Below are positions 1 through 9,277 of a stretch of DNA of 64,000 nt, one piece after another. Every line of letters starts with the position of its first letter. Positions within the stretch are counted from its first letter, which is position 1. The notes under the pieces are model-generated. The model was not told the origin of the DNA. It searched no databases and worked only from the letters and a program-made list of their open reading frames with translations. This DNA comes from Chloroflexota bacterium (lineage in GTDB: Bacteria; Chloroflexota; Anaerolineae; VGOG01). The DNA lies in assembly GCA_030611885.1 (NCBI GenBank), contig JAUWOY010000001.1:124001-188000 (forward strand). The letters are read 5' to 3'. The position numbers and the translations under genes were made by a program.

Positions 1-324
1 CTGACGGACATCTTCGACAACCTCATCAAACCCGGCCGCGACCCCCGCGACGGACTGCCCAAGCCCATCCTGCGGAGCGACGTTCTGAAAATGGAAGACC
101 TGCGGGAAGGGATGATCCTCAAGGGCACGGTGCGCAACGTGGTGGACTTCGGCGCCTTCGTGGACATTGGGGTCAAGCAGGACGGCCTGGTGCACGTCTC
201 CCAGATGGCCGACCGTTACGTGAAAAACCCCCTGGAGGTGGTCTCCGTGGGCGATGTGGTGGAGGTCAAAGTAATCAGCATTGACCTCGAGCGGGGGCGC
301 ATTGGGTTGAGCATGAAGAAATAA
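1..324 (+). CDS. tex: Tex-family transcription accessory protein, C-terminal end with S1 domain (5' truncated by window)
   Basis: Frame 1 is open from base 1: LTDIFDNLIKPGRDPRDGLPKPILRSDVLKMEDLREGMILKGTVRNVVDFGAFVDIGVKQDGLVHVSQMADRYV, the typical Tex S1 region. Confidence 0.93.
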   Translation: MTDIFDNLIKPGRDPRDGLPKPILRSDVLKMEDLREGMILKGTVRNVVDFGAFVDIGVKQDGLVHVSQMADRYVKNPLEVVSVGDVVEVKVISIDLERGRIGLSMKK

Positions 325-343
325 GAAGAGACAGGAGAGAGCC

Positions 344-1882
344 ATGAGCGGGAAATACATCATCGCCCACGATGTGGGTACACGAGGCAGCAAGGCGGTG
401 CTGACAGATCCAGAGGGGCGGATCTTCGGCAGCGCTTTTGAAAACCACGAGGTGCACTATCCCCAGTCCCATTGGGCTGAGCAGGAACCAGACGACTGGT
501 GGCGCGCCGTCACCAGGAGCACGCAGCGACTTTTGACCGAGGGCCAGGTAGCGCCTGGAGACGTGCTGTGCATGATCTTCTCCACCCAGATGTTGGGGAT
601 CATCCCGATGGACGCCGAGGGCGCCCCCTTGCGGCCGGGGATCATCTGGCTGGACGGGCGGGCAGGTCCCCAGGCTAAGCAACTGATGCGCAAGCTCATC
701 CACCCCAGGATATTCGCCGCCGTCGTTGGAGCCGAGGCCACGGGCAAGGATGTGTTGCCCAAACTAATGTGGCTTCAGCAGAACGAGCCTGATCTGGTGG
801 CCCGGACTCATAAGTTCCTCGATGTTAATGGCTACCTGGTCTATCGTTCCACCGGCCGCATGGTGGCCGACTGGACGGCAGCTTCGGTCACCGGCCTGTT
901 CAACCTCAAGAGCAAGAAATGGGACGATTTTCTGATGCGCTTTCTGGGCGCGCCGGGGGACAAGTTCCCCGAGCTGTTGCCATCCAGCGAACAGGTAGGC
1001 GGCCTGACGACCAGCGCGGCCCGTGACTTCGGCCTGCTGGAAGGGACGCCCATCATCTGCGGGGCTGGCGATGCCCCAGGGGCGGCCGTAGGATCAGGGG
1101 CCGTGGGCGAGGGCGAAGGGCACATCTACCTGGGAACCTCGGGCTGGGTAGGGGTGGTCACGGAGAAATCGCCCACTGGCCGCTATGGCGTCGCCACCAT
1201 CCAGTCGGCCGACCCGACCAAGTGTTTCCTCATCGCCGAGACGGAGACAGCCGGGATATGCTTGCAGTGGATCGCCGACCAGTTCTACCGCCGAGAACAG
1301 AGCGACCCAGCGGTGGAGAACGTCTTCGCCCTGATGGACGCTGTGGTACAGGAGGTCGAGGCTGGGGCAGGGCGCATTATCTTCACCCCCTGGATGTACG
1401 GCGAGCGCAGCCCGGTGTCGGACGTTTACGTTCGTTCTACGTTCCTGAACCTGAGCTGCGATCACCAACGCGAGCACATGCTGCGTGCCGTGTACGAGGG
1501 TGTAGCGTACAATCTGCGCTGGATTCTGGAGATCATGCGCCACAAATTCGGCTGGCAACAGGACGTCATACGGGTCATCGGTGGGGGCGCCAGGGGAGAT
1601 CCCTGGCTGCAGATCATCGCCGACGTGACGGGTAAGCGGGTGGAGAAGGTGGCCAACCCCCGGCAAGCCGGGGCCGTCGGTGCGGCCCTCGTCGCCGCCA
1701 TCGGTCTGGGCGTCTACCCAGATTTCCAGGCTCTGAAAAAGGTGATCCAGGTAACCCGCACCTTCGATCCCAGAGCCGAGAACGCCGAGATCTACGACGA
1801 ACTCTTCGATGCCTACAAGAAGGTCTACCGCGCGCTGAAGGGGATTCATCGTCAGCTTAACCAGGAACGTCTTGGAGATTAG
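344..1882 (+). CDS. FGGY-family carbohydrate kinase (xylulokinase-like)
   Basis: 512 aa; HDVGTRGSKAVLTD N-terminus, GAGDAPGAAVGSGAV, IRVIGGGARGDPWLQIIADVTGKRV. Confidence 0.9.
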   Translation: MSGKYIIAHDVGTRGSKAVLTDPEGRIFGSAFENHEVHYPQSHWAEQEPDDWWRAVTRSTQRLLTEGQVAPGDVLCMIFSTQMLGIIPMDAEGAPLRPGIIWLDGRAGPQAKQLMRKLIHPRIFAAVVGAEATGKDVLPKLMWLQQNEPDLVARTHKFLDVNGYLVYRSTGRMVADWTAASVTGLFNLKSKKWDDFLMRFLGAPGDKFPELLPSSEQVGGLTTSAARDFGLLEGTPIICGAGDAPGAAVGSGAVGEGEGHIYLGTSGWVGVVTEKSPTGRYGVATIQSADPTKCFLIAETETAGICLQWIADQFYRREQSDPAVENVFALMDAVVQEVEAGAGRIIFTPWMYGERSPVSDVYVRSTFLNLSCDHQREHMLRAVYEGVAYNLRWILEIMRHKFGWQQDVIRVIGGGARGDPWLQIIADVTGKRVEKVANPRQAGAVGAALVAAIGLGVYPDFQALKKVIQVTRTFDPRAENAEIYDELFDAYKKVYRALKGIHRQLNQERLGD

Positions 1883-1990
1883 AGATTGGAGGTTGGAGGT
1901 TAGAGATTGGAGATTGGAGGGTGGAAATTGGATTTTGCTCCAACATCCAACTTCTAACTTCCAACTTCTAACTTCCAACTTCCAGCTCAA
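1877..1990. repeat. 7-bp-period degenerate array (attggag/gttggag/gttagag then ccaactt/ctaactt), self-complementary halves
   Basis: Direct reading: gattagagattggaggttggaggttagagattggagattggag...ccaacttctaacttccaacttctaacttccaacttcc. Confidence 0.9.
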
Positions 1991-2001
1991 GGAGGAAACC
2001 C

Positions 2002-3147
2002 ATGACCAAAACCGCCCTAGACGTGCAACCGGTTGCCACCACAGACGACCTCAAGCGCTTCGTTCGGTTCCCCTGGCGTATCTACGCCGATGACCCGTAT
2101 TGGGTGCCGCCCATCATCAGTCAGATAGAGAAAAGGCTGGACACCCAGCGCAATCCCTTCTGGGAGTACGCCGAGCGAGAACTTTTCCTGGCCCGTCGGA
2201 ACGGGGAGGTGGTTGGCACTGTCGCCGCCATTGTCAATCACCAACACAATCGGCAGCTCAACGATCAGACGGGCTTCTTCGGCTTCTTCGAGACCGTCAA
2301 CGATCAACAGGTAGCTGAAGCGTTGATCGCCGCCGCCTCTGACTGGCTGCGCGAGCGAGGGATGGATCTCATGCGAGGGCCTGTCAACGGCGCGCCGACC
2401 GACGAGGTGGGCGTGCTCATAGCCGGCCATGATAGGCGGCCATCTATATGGGAAGGGCATACTCCCCCTTACTATCGAGAGTTGATCGAGCGCTTAGGCT
2501 TTCGGAAATATGACGACTATTTTGCTTACGAGATATGGTTCAAAGACCTCGACTGGGATTTGCGCAACCTGCCGTCAAAGATATGGCGCGTGGCTGAAAA
2601 AGCGCGCGGCAAGACAGGTGTAAATATCCGCAAGGTAGACGAGAGCCAGTGGGATTCGGAGATAGCCAAGATTCACTATCTCTACAACGTGGCCTTTCGC
2701 ACTATACCGGGCCACATTGACATGAGTCTGGAGAAGTTCACCACTATGGCTGCTTCCCTGTGCCCCTTCCTCGACCCCGATCTGGTGCTCCTGGCCGAGG
2801 TTGATGGCCAGCCGGTGGGCTTCGCTGTGGCCCTGATGGACGTCAATGAAGTGCTATACCATTTCAGAAGTGGCAAACTTTACCCCTGGGACCTGATCAG
2901 GCTAAAATGGTACATGAGGCGTATTCGCACCGCCTGCTGCAAGATGCTTGGCGTCCTGCCTGAGTACCGGGCCAGGGGATTGGAGGCTTTGCTGTGCCTG
3001 GAACTTGCTCAGCAGTGTCTAAACGCAGGTTATGAACGGTTGGAGATTTCGCTGCTGCAGGAAAAGAACACCATGATCAATCGTATTGTCAGGCGCATGG
3101 GCGCGCAGGTCTATCTGCACTACCGCGTCTACGAGAAACCTCTTTAG
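2002..3147 (+). CDS. GNAT-like N-acetyltransferase family protein
   Basis: 381 aa; two acyltransferase-like halves (VGTVAAIVNHQHN; LGVLPEYRARGLEALLCLEL). Confidence 0.6.
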   Translation: MTKTALDVQPVATTDDLKRFVRFPWRIYADDPYWVPPIISQIEKRLDTQRNPFWEYAERELFLARRNGEVVGTVAAIVNHQHNRQLNDQTGFFGFFETVNDQQVAEALIAAASDWLRERGMDLMRGPVNGAPTDEVGVLIAGHDRRPSIWEGHTPPYYRELIERLGFRKYDDYFAYEIWFKDLDWDLRNLPSKIWRVAEKARGKTGVNIRKVDESQWDSEIAKIHYLYNVAFRTIPGHIDMSLEKFTTMAASLCPFLDPDLVLLAEVDGQPVGFAVALMDVNEVLYHFRSGKLYPWDLIRLKWYMRRIRTACCKMLGVLPEYRARGLEALLCLELAQQCLNAGYERLEISLLQEKNTMINRIVRRMGAQVYLHYRVYEKPL

Positions 3148-3155
3148 CTAAGGCT

Positions 3156-3257
3156 AATGGGTAAGCATCAGTGTCAACTTAAGGCTCAAAGGCCCGTCCC
3201 CGGGCCGCCCCGGGGACGGGGCTCAGAGCTTAAGTTGACACAAATGAATGGGTAAGC
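3156..3257. mobile_element. MITE-like ~80 bp palindrome flanked by 11-bp direct repeats
   Basis: GTGTCAACTTAAG (3171-3183) / CTTAAGTTGACAC (3229-3241) perfect inverted repeat; AATGGGTAAGC at 3156-3166 and 3247-3257. Confidence 0.7.
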
Positions 3258-3295
3258 GTGATAAGTCCTGGATTAGGCATCGAAAGGCCAGCGAG

Positions 3296-3393
3296 CGTCG
3301 GTCGAGTGCGCAGCGTATCGAGACCAGCGAGCGGGTCCAAGGGCACAACCCGCTTGGCTTCGATACGTCGCTACGCTCCTACTCAGCCGGCGC
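3296..3393. repeat. REP-like palindromic element (GAGTAG...GTATCGAAACC type)
   Basis: agcgtcggtcgagtgcgcagcgtatcgagacc...ggcttcgatacgtcgctacgctcctactcagccggcgct; same family as 52503-52615. Confidence 0.7.
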
Positions 3394-3429
3394 TAGTCTC
3401 TCTTCATCCAATAGCTATTCGCGCCAAGG

Positions 3430-4641
3430 ATGAATGTCGTGAGCGATAGCGAAACCTCCATTCATCCACGCAAGGTATTGTTTCCCCTGGGTCTGGGCAC
3501 GGCTCTCTCCCTGATGGGCGACGGGACGTTGTACACCGTGCTGCCCACCCACACCGCCGAGGCTGGCATCGCCCTGAGCAGCGTGGGAATCATTCTGGGC
3601 GTCAACCGGGCGGTGCGGCTCTTTCTCAACGGCCCAGCGGGATTGGCCTACGACCGCTGGCCCCGGCGGAAGCTGTTCGTGCCGGCCCTGTTCATTGGTG
3701 CGCTCTCTACCGCAGTGTACGCTGCCACGCGCGGCTTCTGGCCGATGCTGATCGGGCGGCTGCTGTGGGGATTGGCCTGGTCAGGCATCTGGGTCGGCGG
3801 GGCGACGGTCATCCTGGACGTGACCACGGCCCAGGATCGCGGGCGCTGGACGGGCCTGTACCAGACGTGGTTCTTCCTGGGCGCGGCGCTGAGCGCGTTG
3901 GCCGGTGGCCTGCTCACCGACTGGCTGGGCTACAGCGCGACGATGTGGGTCGGCGCGGCGGTGACAGGCGTGGGCGGTGTGATAGCACTGATCCTGCTGC
4001 CGGAGACGCGCAGCGCCCGGCCCAACCCAGGCGACTCTCCGGTTGAAGAGATCAAGCCCCGGCTGCGCGCCAACCGGGGACTGTGGGTCGCCGCGTCGCT
4101 GCAGGGGATAAACCGCTTCGTCATCGCCGGCGTATTCGCCGCCACCATGGGGTTGTTGGTACAGGATTGGCTGTCATCCACGAGCTTGACCCTGGGGGTG
4201 GCCACGCTGACCGGCTTGCTCATGGCCGGACGGACGCTCCTCAGCGTGGTAGCCGCTCCGCTGGCGGGGACGGCGTCGGACTGGCTGGGGAGCCGCTGGG
4301 GGGTAGTTGCGTGGGGGTTAGCTATCGGCGTCGTCAGCATGGCGCTGGTGGCCTGGGGCGAGCCGGTCGCTGTTTTGGCCGGCGTATCGTTGGGCGCTGT
4401 GGCCGGGGGGAGCGTGCAGGCCCTCGTCACGGCCCTCACCGGCGACCTGGTGAGCCAGGCCCAACGGGGGCGGGCCATCGGTCTGCTGCACACGGCCGGC
4501 GACCTGGGCAGCGCCATCGGGCCGCCGGCCGCCTACGCTCTGATACCGTGGATTGAGCTGCGGGGAGTGTATCTGCTCTGCGCGGGACTGTTCGCGGCGG
4601 GGTTGGTGTTGGCGATGCTGTTTCGACCACGCATTACGTGA
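3430..4641 (+). CDS. MFS transporter
   Basis: 403 aa, about 12 hydrophobic segments, GPAGLAYDRWPRRKLF motif. Confidence 0.85.
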   Translation: MNVVSDSETSIHPRKVLFPLGLGTALSLMGDGTLYTVLPTHTAEAGIALSSVGIILGVNRAVRLFLNGPAGLAYDRWPRRKLFVPALFIGALSTAVYAATRGFWPMLIGRLLWGLAWSGIWVGGATVILDVTTAQDRGRWTGLYQTWFFLGAALSALAGGLLTDWLGYSATMWVGAAVTGVGGVIALILLPETRSARPNPGDSPVEEIKPRLRANRGLWVAASLQGINRFVIAGVFAATMGLLVQDWLSSTSLTLGVATLTGLLMAGRTLLSVVAAPLAGTASDWLGSRWGVVAWGLAIGVVSMALVAWGEPVAVLAGVSLGAVAGGSVQALVTALTGDLVSQAQRGRAIGLLHTAGDLGSAIGPPAAYALIPWIELRGVYLLCAGLFAAGLVLAMLFRPRIT

Positions 4642-5356
4642 TGAGCTCTCTCGGCAAGAAGTCTACGCGGTTCAAATAGATTAGCCTGATCTCCTCATCG
4701 TTAAAATCAATGCGGCTGATAGCTGCGTTGTTCATGACGAACCAATAACCCTCTCTCCCCGGCAAATTGAGAATGGTCACCAGCAGATAATTATAAAAGC
4801 CGCCGTGACTGACCACGGCTACTCGATCATCGGTGTGGCCGTGTCTCTCGATTAGATCGCGCAGAAAACGTTGGGCGCGGGGGAGCCTTAGCTCAGGTTC
4901 CTCAAAAGGGCGGTTCCACCAGCCTGCCTCCCCCAAAGAGTCGGGCAAAACGAGGTCGGGAAAATACTGCTCGAAACAGGTGCGATTCCGGCCAGGCAGT
5001 CCTATGCGCTCATCGGTTTGTTCGTCGTGCAGATAGATACCGCCCCACTCGTGCACATCCTCCCAGGACACCAAAGGCAAATCGAGCGCGTCGGCAATGA
5101 TAGTCCCCGTGGTCACAGCCCTGACCATCAGGCTGGAGTAGAGGTGGGTGATGCCAAACCCAGCCACGTTCTGAAAATCGCTGCCATTGACCGTCATAGT
5201 TGGGTCAGCCTGGCGCAGGAACTGGGCCAGGAACTCCGCTTGTTGCCTGCCGACTTCGGTCAATCCAGGGTCCTCGCCGCGCCCCTCGTGAGAGCCGGTG
5301 CTCATCCAGAGCGCGTTGTTCTCCGATTGGCCGTGCCTGATGAAGTATAGTTGCAT
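4634..5356 (-). CDS. Histidine phosphatase (phosphoglycerate mutase) family protein
   Basis: MQLYFIRHGQSENN start, RHG and SHGGF motifs; ORF trimmed to this Met. Confidence 0.85.
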   Translation of the reverse strand: MQLYFIRHGQSENNALWMSTGSHEGRGEDPGLTEVGRQQAEFLAQFLRQADPTMTVNGSDFQNVAGFGITHLYSSLMVRAVTTGTIIADALDLPLVSWEDVHEWGGIYLHDEQTDERIGLPGRNRTCFEQYFPDLVLPDSLGEAGWWNRPFEEPELRLPRAQRFLRDLIERHGHTDDRVAVVSHGGFYNYLLVTILNLPGREGYWFVMNNAAISRIDFNDEEIRLIYLNRVDFLPRELIT

Positions 5357-5447
5357 GTTTTCGCTGTCTCCTTCCTCTAATCTCCAACCGATTATACCAA
5401 GAAGCCGCTTTCTGCGCAAGCAGCCGTAATCGCCAACCGCCTGATCC

Positions 5448-8021
5448 ATGTCCCTCTCCACACTTTTGAGCACCTGGCAAACCGATCCCAATATCGCCTC
5501 TAACATCGCCGCGTGGCGGACTTTCCCCACGCGGCCGGCGCAGTTTGCGCCGTTCCCCGATGACCTCCATCCCGCGCTGGTGGACGCCCTGCGCGCTCAT
5601 GGCATCAACGCGCTGTACACCCATCAGGCGACGGCGTGGCAGCGCGCGCAAGCCGGCCAGCATCCGGTCGTCGTCACCGGCACGGCCAGTGGCAAAACCC
5701 TCTGCTACAACCTGCCCGTCCTCGACCGCCTGCTGCGCGATCCACAGGCCCGCGCCCTCTACCTCTTTCCCACCAAAGCCCTGGCCCAGGATCAAAAGGA
5801 TACGCTAAATCAGCTTATCACCGCCAATCTCCAATATCCAATATCCAATCCCCATTATGAGATTCGTGTCGCTACCTACGATGGCGACACGCCGGCCGAG
5901 GCGCGTCCACGCATTCGTACTACGGCGCGCCTGATCATCAGCAACCCCGACATGCTGCACATCGGGGTGCTGCCGCATCACACCAAGTGGGCCGATTTCT
6001 TCGGGCATTTGCAGTTTGTGGTGATTGACGAAATGCACGCCTATCGTGGCGTGTTCGGCTCGCACGTGGCCAATGTCCTGCGCCGGCTGAAACGGATTAC
6101 CCGCTTTTATGGCTCGTCGCCCCAGTTCATTCTGACCTCGGCGACGATTGCCAACCCGGTTGAGCTGGCCGAGAAACTGATCGAGGAGCCGGTGGTGCTG
6201 GTGGACGACGACGGGGCGGCCCGGGGAGCCAGGCATTTCCTGATCTACAATCCTCCCGTGGTCAATCGCGATCTCGGCCTGCGGCGCAGCGTGCTGCTGG
6301 AGAGCGTCCGCCTGGCGGGAGACCTGCTGCAGCACGAAGTGCAGACCATCGTCTTCGCGCGGGCGCGGCGGACGGTGGAATTGATCCTCAGTTACTTGCG
6401 GCGTGGCTGGTCAGGGGCTCGGTTGGAGACCTTCGCCCATCAAGAAGAGGTGCGCGGCTATCGCAGCGGCTACCTGCCGCGTCAGTGCCGCGAGATCGAG
6501 CGCGGGCTGCGCGAGGGGCGGGTGCGCGCCGTGGTCGCCACCAACGCCCTCGAGCTGGGGATAGACATCGGCGGCATGGGCGCGGCGGTGCTGACCGGGT
6601 ATCCGGGGACCATCGCCGGCACGTGGCAGCAGGCCGGCCGCGCTGGTCGCAAAACCGAAGCGTCGCTGGCGGCTCTGGTCACGTCGGCCAATCCGCTGGA
6701 TCAGTTCCTGGCCCGTCACCCCGGCTATTTCTTCGGCCGCTCGCCTGAGCAAGCCCTCATCAACCCCGATAACCTTCTCATCCTCCTGGGGCATCTGCGC
6801 TGTGCGGCTTTCGAGCTGCCGTTTCAGGCGGGAGAAAGCTTTGGCCGCGTCGAGGGGGCGCGGGTGGCGCAATTCCTCCAGTTCCTGCAAGAGGTCGGGG
6901 TGCTGCATCAATCCGGGGACAAGTACTTCTGGATGGCCGACCAGTATCCGGCCCAGGATGTCTCGCTGCGCAGCGCGTCGCCAGAGACGGTGGTGCTCCA
7001 GGCGCGAGATGACGATGAATGGACGACCATCGGCCAGGTGGACCAGGCCAGCGCGCATTGGATGGTGCATCCGGGCGCGGTCTATCTGCACGAGGGGCGG
7101 GTATACCTGGTGGAGGAGCTGCACCTGGAGCAGCACATCGCGCGGCTGCGGGCGGCAAACGTGGACTATTACACCCAGCCGCGCCGCGAAACGACGGTGC
7201 GGCTCTTGGAGAAGTTGGGCGAAGTCGAAGCGCGCGGCGCGACCAAGTCCCACGGCGAAATCGCCGTGACCAGCCAGGTGATCGGCTTTCGCAAGGTCAA
7301 ATGGTTCACCCAGGAGCAACTTGGCCTGGGCGAGGTCTCCTTGCCGCCGACCGAGCTGGTGACCACCGGCTACTGGCTGTCGCTGACAGAGGGGACGGTG
7401 GCACGTTTGCGCCAGCAGGGGTTGTGGACCAGCGACCCCAACGATTACGGGCCGAACTGGCCGGCGCAGCGCGACCGGGCGCGGGTTCGCGATGGCTATC
7501 GCTGTCAAGCCTGCGGTACGCTGGAGAGCGGACGCGCTCACGACGTACACCACAAAACCCCGTTCCGCACTTTCACCTCGTACCGCCAGGCCAACCAACT
7601 GTCCAACCTGGTGACTCTCTGCCCGCGCTGTCACCATCGGGCTGAGCTGGCGGTGCGCATGCGGAGCGGGCTGGCCGGCCTGTCCTTTGCCCTGGGACAC
7701 CTGGCGCCGCTCTTTTTGATGTGCGACGTCCGCGACGTGGGCGTGCACTCCGATCCCAAGTCGCCGCTGGCCGACGGTCAACCAGCGGTGGTGATCTACG
7801 ACCAGGTGCCGGCCGGAATCGGGTTCAGCGAGCGACTGTTTGATCTGCACGACGAGTTGATGGCCAGGGCCTACGAATTGGTCGCCGCCTGCGAGTGCGC
7901 CGACGGCTGCCCGTCGTGCGTCGGCCCCGCCGGCGAAGGGGGCCTCGGCGGCAAGCGGGAGACGCTGGCGATTTTGGAAGCATTGTCAACAGATAGAAAT
8001 AGCAATGGCCTCTCTCTCTGA
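5448..8021 (+). CDS. DEAD/DEAH-box helicase, MrfA/YprA-like (DUF1998), with embedded HNH motif
   Basis: VVTGTASGKTLCYNLPVLDRLL, VIDEMHAYRGVFGSHVANVLRRL, LELGIDIGGMGAAVLTGYPGT, C-terminal CECADGCPSCVGP; HNH-like CQACGTLESGRAHDVHHKTPF...NLVTLCPRCHHRAE. Confidence 0.88.
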   Translation: MSLSTLLSTWQTDPNIASNIAAWRTFPTRPAQFAPFPDDLHPALVDALRAHGINALYTHQATAWQRAQAGQHPVVVTGTASGKTLCYNLPVLDRLLRDPQARALYLFPTKALAQDQKDTLNQLITANLQYPISNPHYEIRVATYDGDTPAEARPRIRTTARLIISNPDMLHIGVLPHHTKWADFFGHLQFVVIDEMHAYRGVFGSHVANVLRRLKRITRFYGSSPQFILTSATIANPVELAEKLIEEPVVLVDDDGAARGARHFLIYNPPVVNRDLGLRRSVLLESVRLAGDLLQHEVQTIVFARARRTVELILSYLRRGWSGARLETFAHQEEVRGYRSGYLPRQCREIERGLREGRVRAVVATNALELGIDIGGMGAAVLTGYPGTIAGTWQQAGRAGRKTEASLAALVTSANPLDQFLARHPGYFFGRSPEQALINPDNLLILLGHLRCAAFELPFQAGESFGRVEGARVAQFLQFLQEVGVLHQSGDKYFWMADQYPAQDVSLRSASPETVVLQARDDDEWTTIGQVDQASAHWMVHPGAVYLHEGRVYLVEELHLEQHIARLRAANVDYYTQPRRETTVRLLEKLGEVEARGATKSHGEIAVTSQVIGFRKVKWFTQEQLGLGEVSLPPTELVTTGYWLSLTEGTVARLRQQGLWTSDPNDYGPNWPAQRDRARVRDGYRCQACGTLESGRAHDVHHKTPFRTFTSYRQANQLSNLVTLCPRCHHRAELAVRMRSGLAGLSFALGHLAPLFLMCDVRDVGVHSDPKSPLADGQPAVVIYDQVPAGIGFSERLFDLHDELMARAYELVAACECADGCPSCVGPAGEGGLGGKRETLAILEALSTDRNSNGLSL

Positions 8022-9240
8022 CAAACTCAAATCGCTGGGCGTGAGAATCGGCGCGCGTGATCTGCCGCCGCCCCGGCCGCGCAACCCCTATCCCATCGAG
8101 CGGGTCGTGCCAGGTCGCTTTCAGGAGACGCCGCACGGTGAGGTATACCTCGTCGAAAAGCGGTACCCACTTGAGCATCGGCATGGATGCGCTACGCTGC
8201 GCATCGCGGCGCCCCTGGGCGTCATCGCCGAGTGGGCGCGGGAGCCGCGCCTGGCCGACGCCGAGCTGGATACGTTCGCCTTCCTCGACACCGAGACGAC
8301 GGGGCTGGCGGGCGGCACGGGCACCTATGCCTTTTTGGTCGGGGTCGGCCGCTGCGATGGGCAGGAGTTTCACCTGGCTCAGTTCTTCATGCGCGATCCG
8401 ATAGAGGAGCCTGCGCTGCTGGCGGCGCTGACCGAGTTTCTCCAGCCCTGCCAGGCGCTGGTGACGTTCAACGGCAAGGGGTTTGACGTGCCGCTTTTGA
8501 ACGCTCGCTACATCACCAACGGCGAGCAGTCTCCTCTGGCGTCTATCGCCCATCTCGATCTGCTGCCGCTGGCGCGGCGGCTGTGGCGTCCCCGCCTTCC
8601 CAGCCGCGCCCTGGGCTATCTCGAGGAGCACATCCTGGGCCTGATTCGCGCCCAGGAGGACGTCCCCGGCTGGGTGATTCCCGGCTTGTATTTTGGCTAC
8701 CTGCGCAGCGGCGACGCGCGGGCCATGAAGAGTGTCCTCTATCACAACGCCATGGATGTGCTCTCGCTGGCCGCGCTCCTGGGCCACGTTGCGGGGTTGC
8801 TCGACGATCCGCTCAACGGAGCCGTCGTCCACGGGTTGGATCTGGTGGCCATGGGAAAAATGTTTGAGAACCTGGGACGTCTTGAGAAAGCTGCTCAGTT
8901 GTACGAACGCGGGCTGTCGCACGATCTGCAGGAGGATACGCGCTGGAAGACAGTGCGGTGGCTGTCGTTCGTCCAGAAGAGGCGCGGCAACCTAGCGGCA
9001 GCGATTGCGTTGTGGCGTGAGGCCGCGCGCAGCGGGCAGATTTACGCCCACGTCGAACTGGCCAAATTCTACGAGCACAAACGGCGTGACTACGCCGAGG
9101 CTGCGCAGTGGACGCACGCCGCGCTCGCCCTGGTCAACGCGCCCAATTTTCCTCGACACGAGTGCGGGCAGTGGCTGGCCGATTTGGAGCACCGCCTGGC
9201 GCGGTTGCATAGAAAGCTAGGTGGCGGCAAGTGCAGCTAG
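8005..9240 (+). CDS. YprB/MrfB-like ribonuclease H-fold 3'-5' exonuclease with TPR-like tail
   Basis: FLDTETTGLAGGTGTYAFLVG; overlaps the MrfA-like helicase as in the yprA-yprB arrangement. Confidence 0.85.
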   Translation: MASLSDKLKSLGVRIGARDLPPPRPRNPYPIERVVPGRFQETPHGEVYLVEKRYPLEHRHGCATLRIAAPLGVIAEWAREPRLADAELDTFAFLDTETTGLAGGTGTYAFLVGVGRCDGQEFHLAQFFMRDPIEEPALLAALTEFLQPCQALVTFNGKGFDVPLLNARYITNGEQSPLASIAHLDLLPLARRLWRPRLPSRALGYLEEHILGLIRAQEDVPGWVIPGLYFGYLRSGDARAMKSVLYHNAMDVLSLAALLGHVAGLLDDPLNGAVVHGLDLVAMGKMFENLGRLEKAAQLYERGLSHDLQEDTRWKTVRWLSFVQKRRGNLAAAIALWREAARSGQIYAHVELAKFYEHKRRDYAEAAQWTHAALALVNAPNFPRHECGQWLADLEHRLARLHRKLGGGKCS

Positions 9241-9277
9241 TGCCAGCAGCAGGTGAAAGAGTGAAGGAGGAGGAATC

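Noticed and set aside
6411-7850. 479-aa minus-strand ORF
   Set aside because: Lies fully antisense to the MrfA-like helicase; composition typical of high-GC antisense frames; no recognisable motif.
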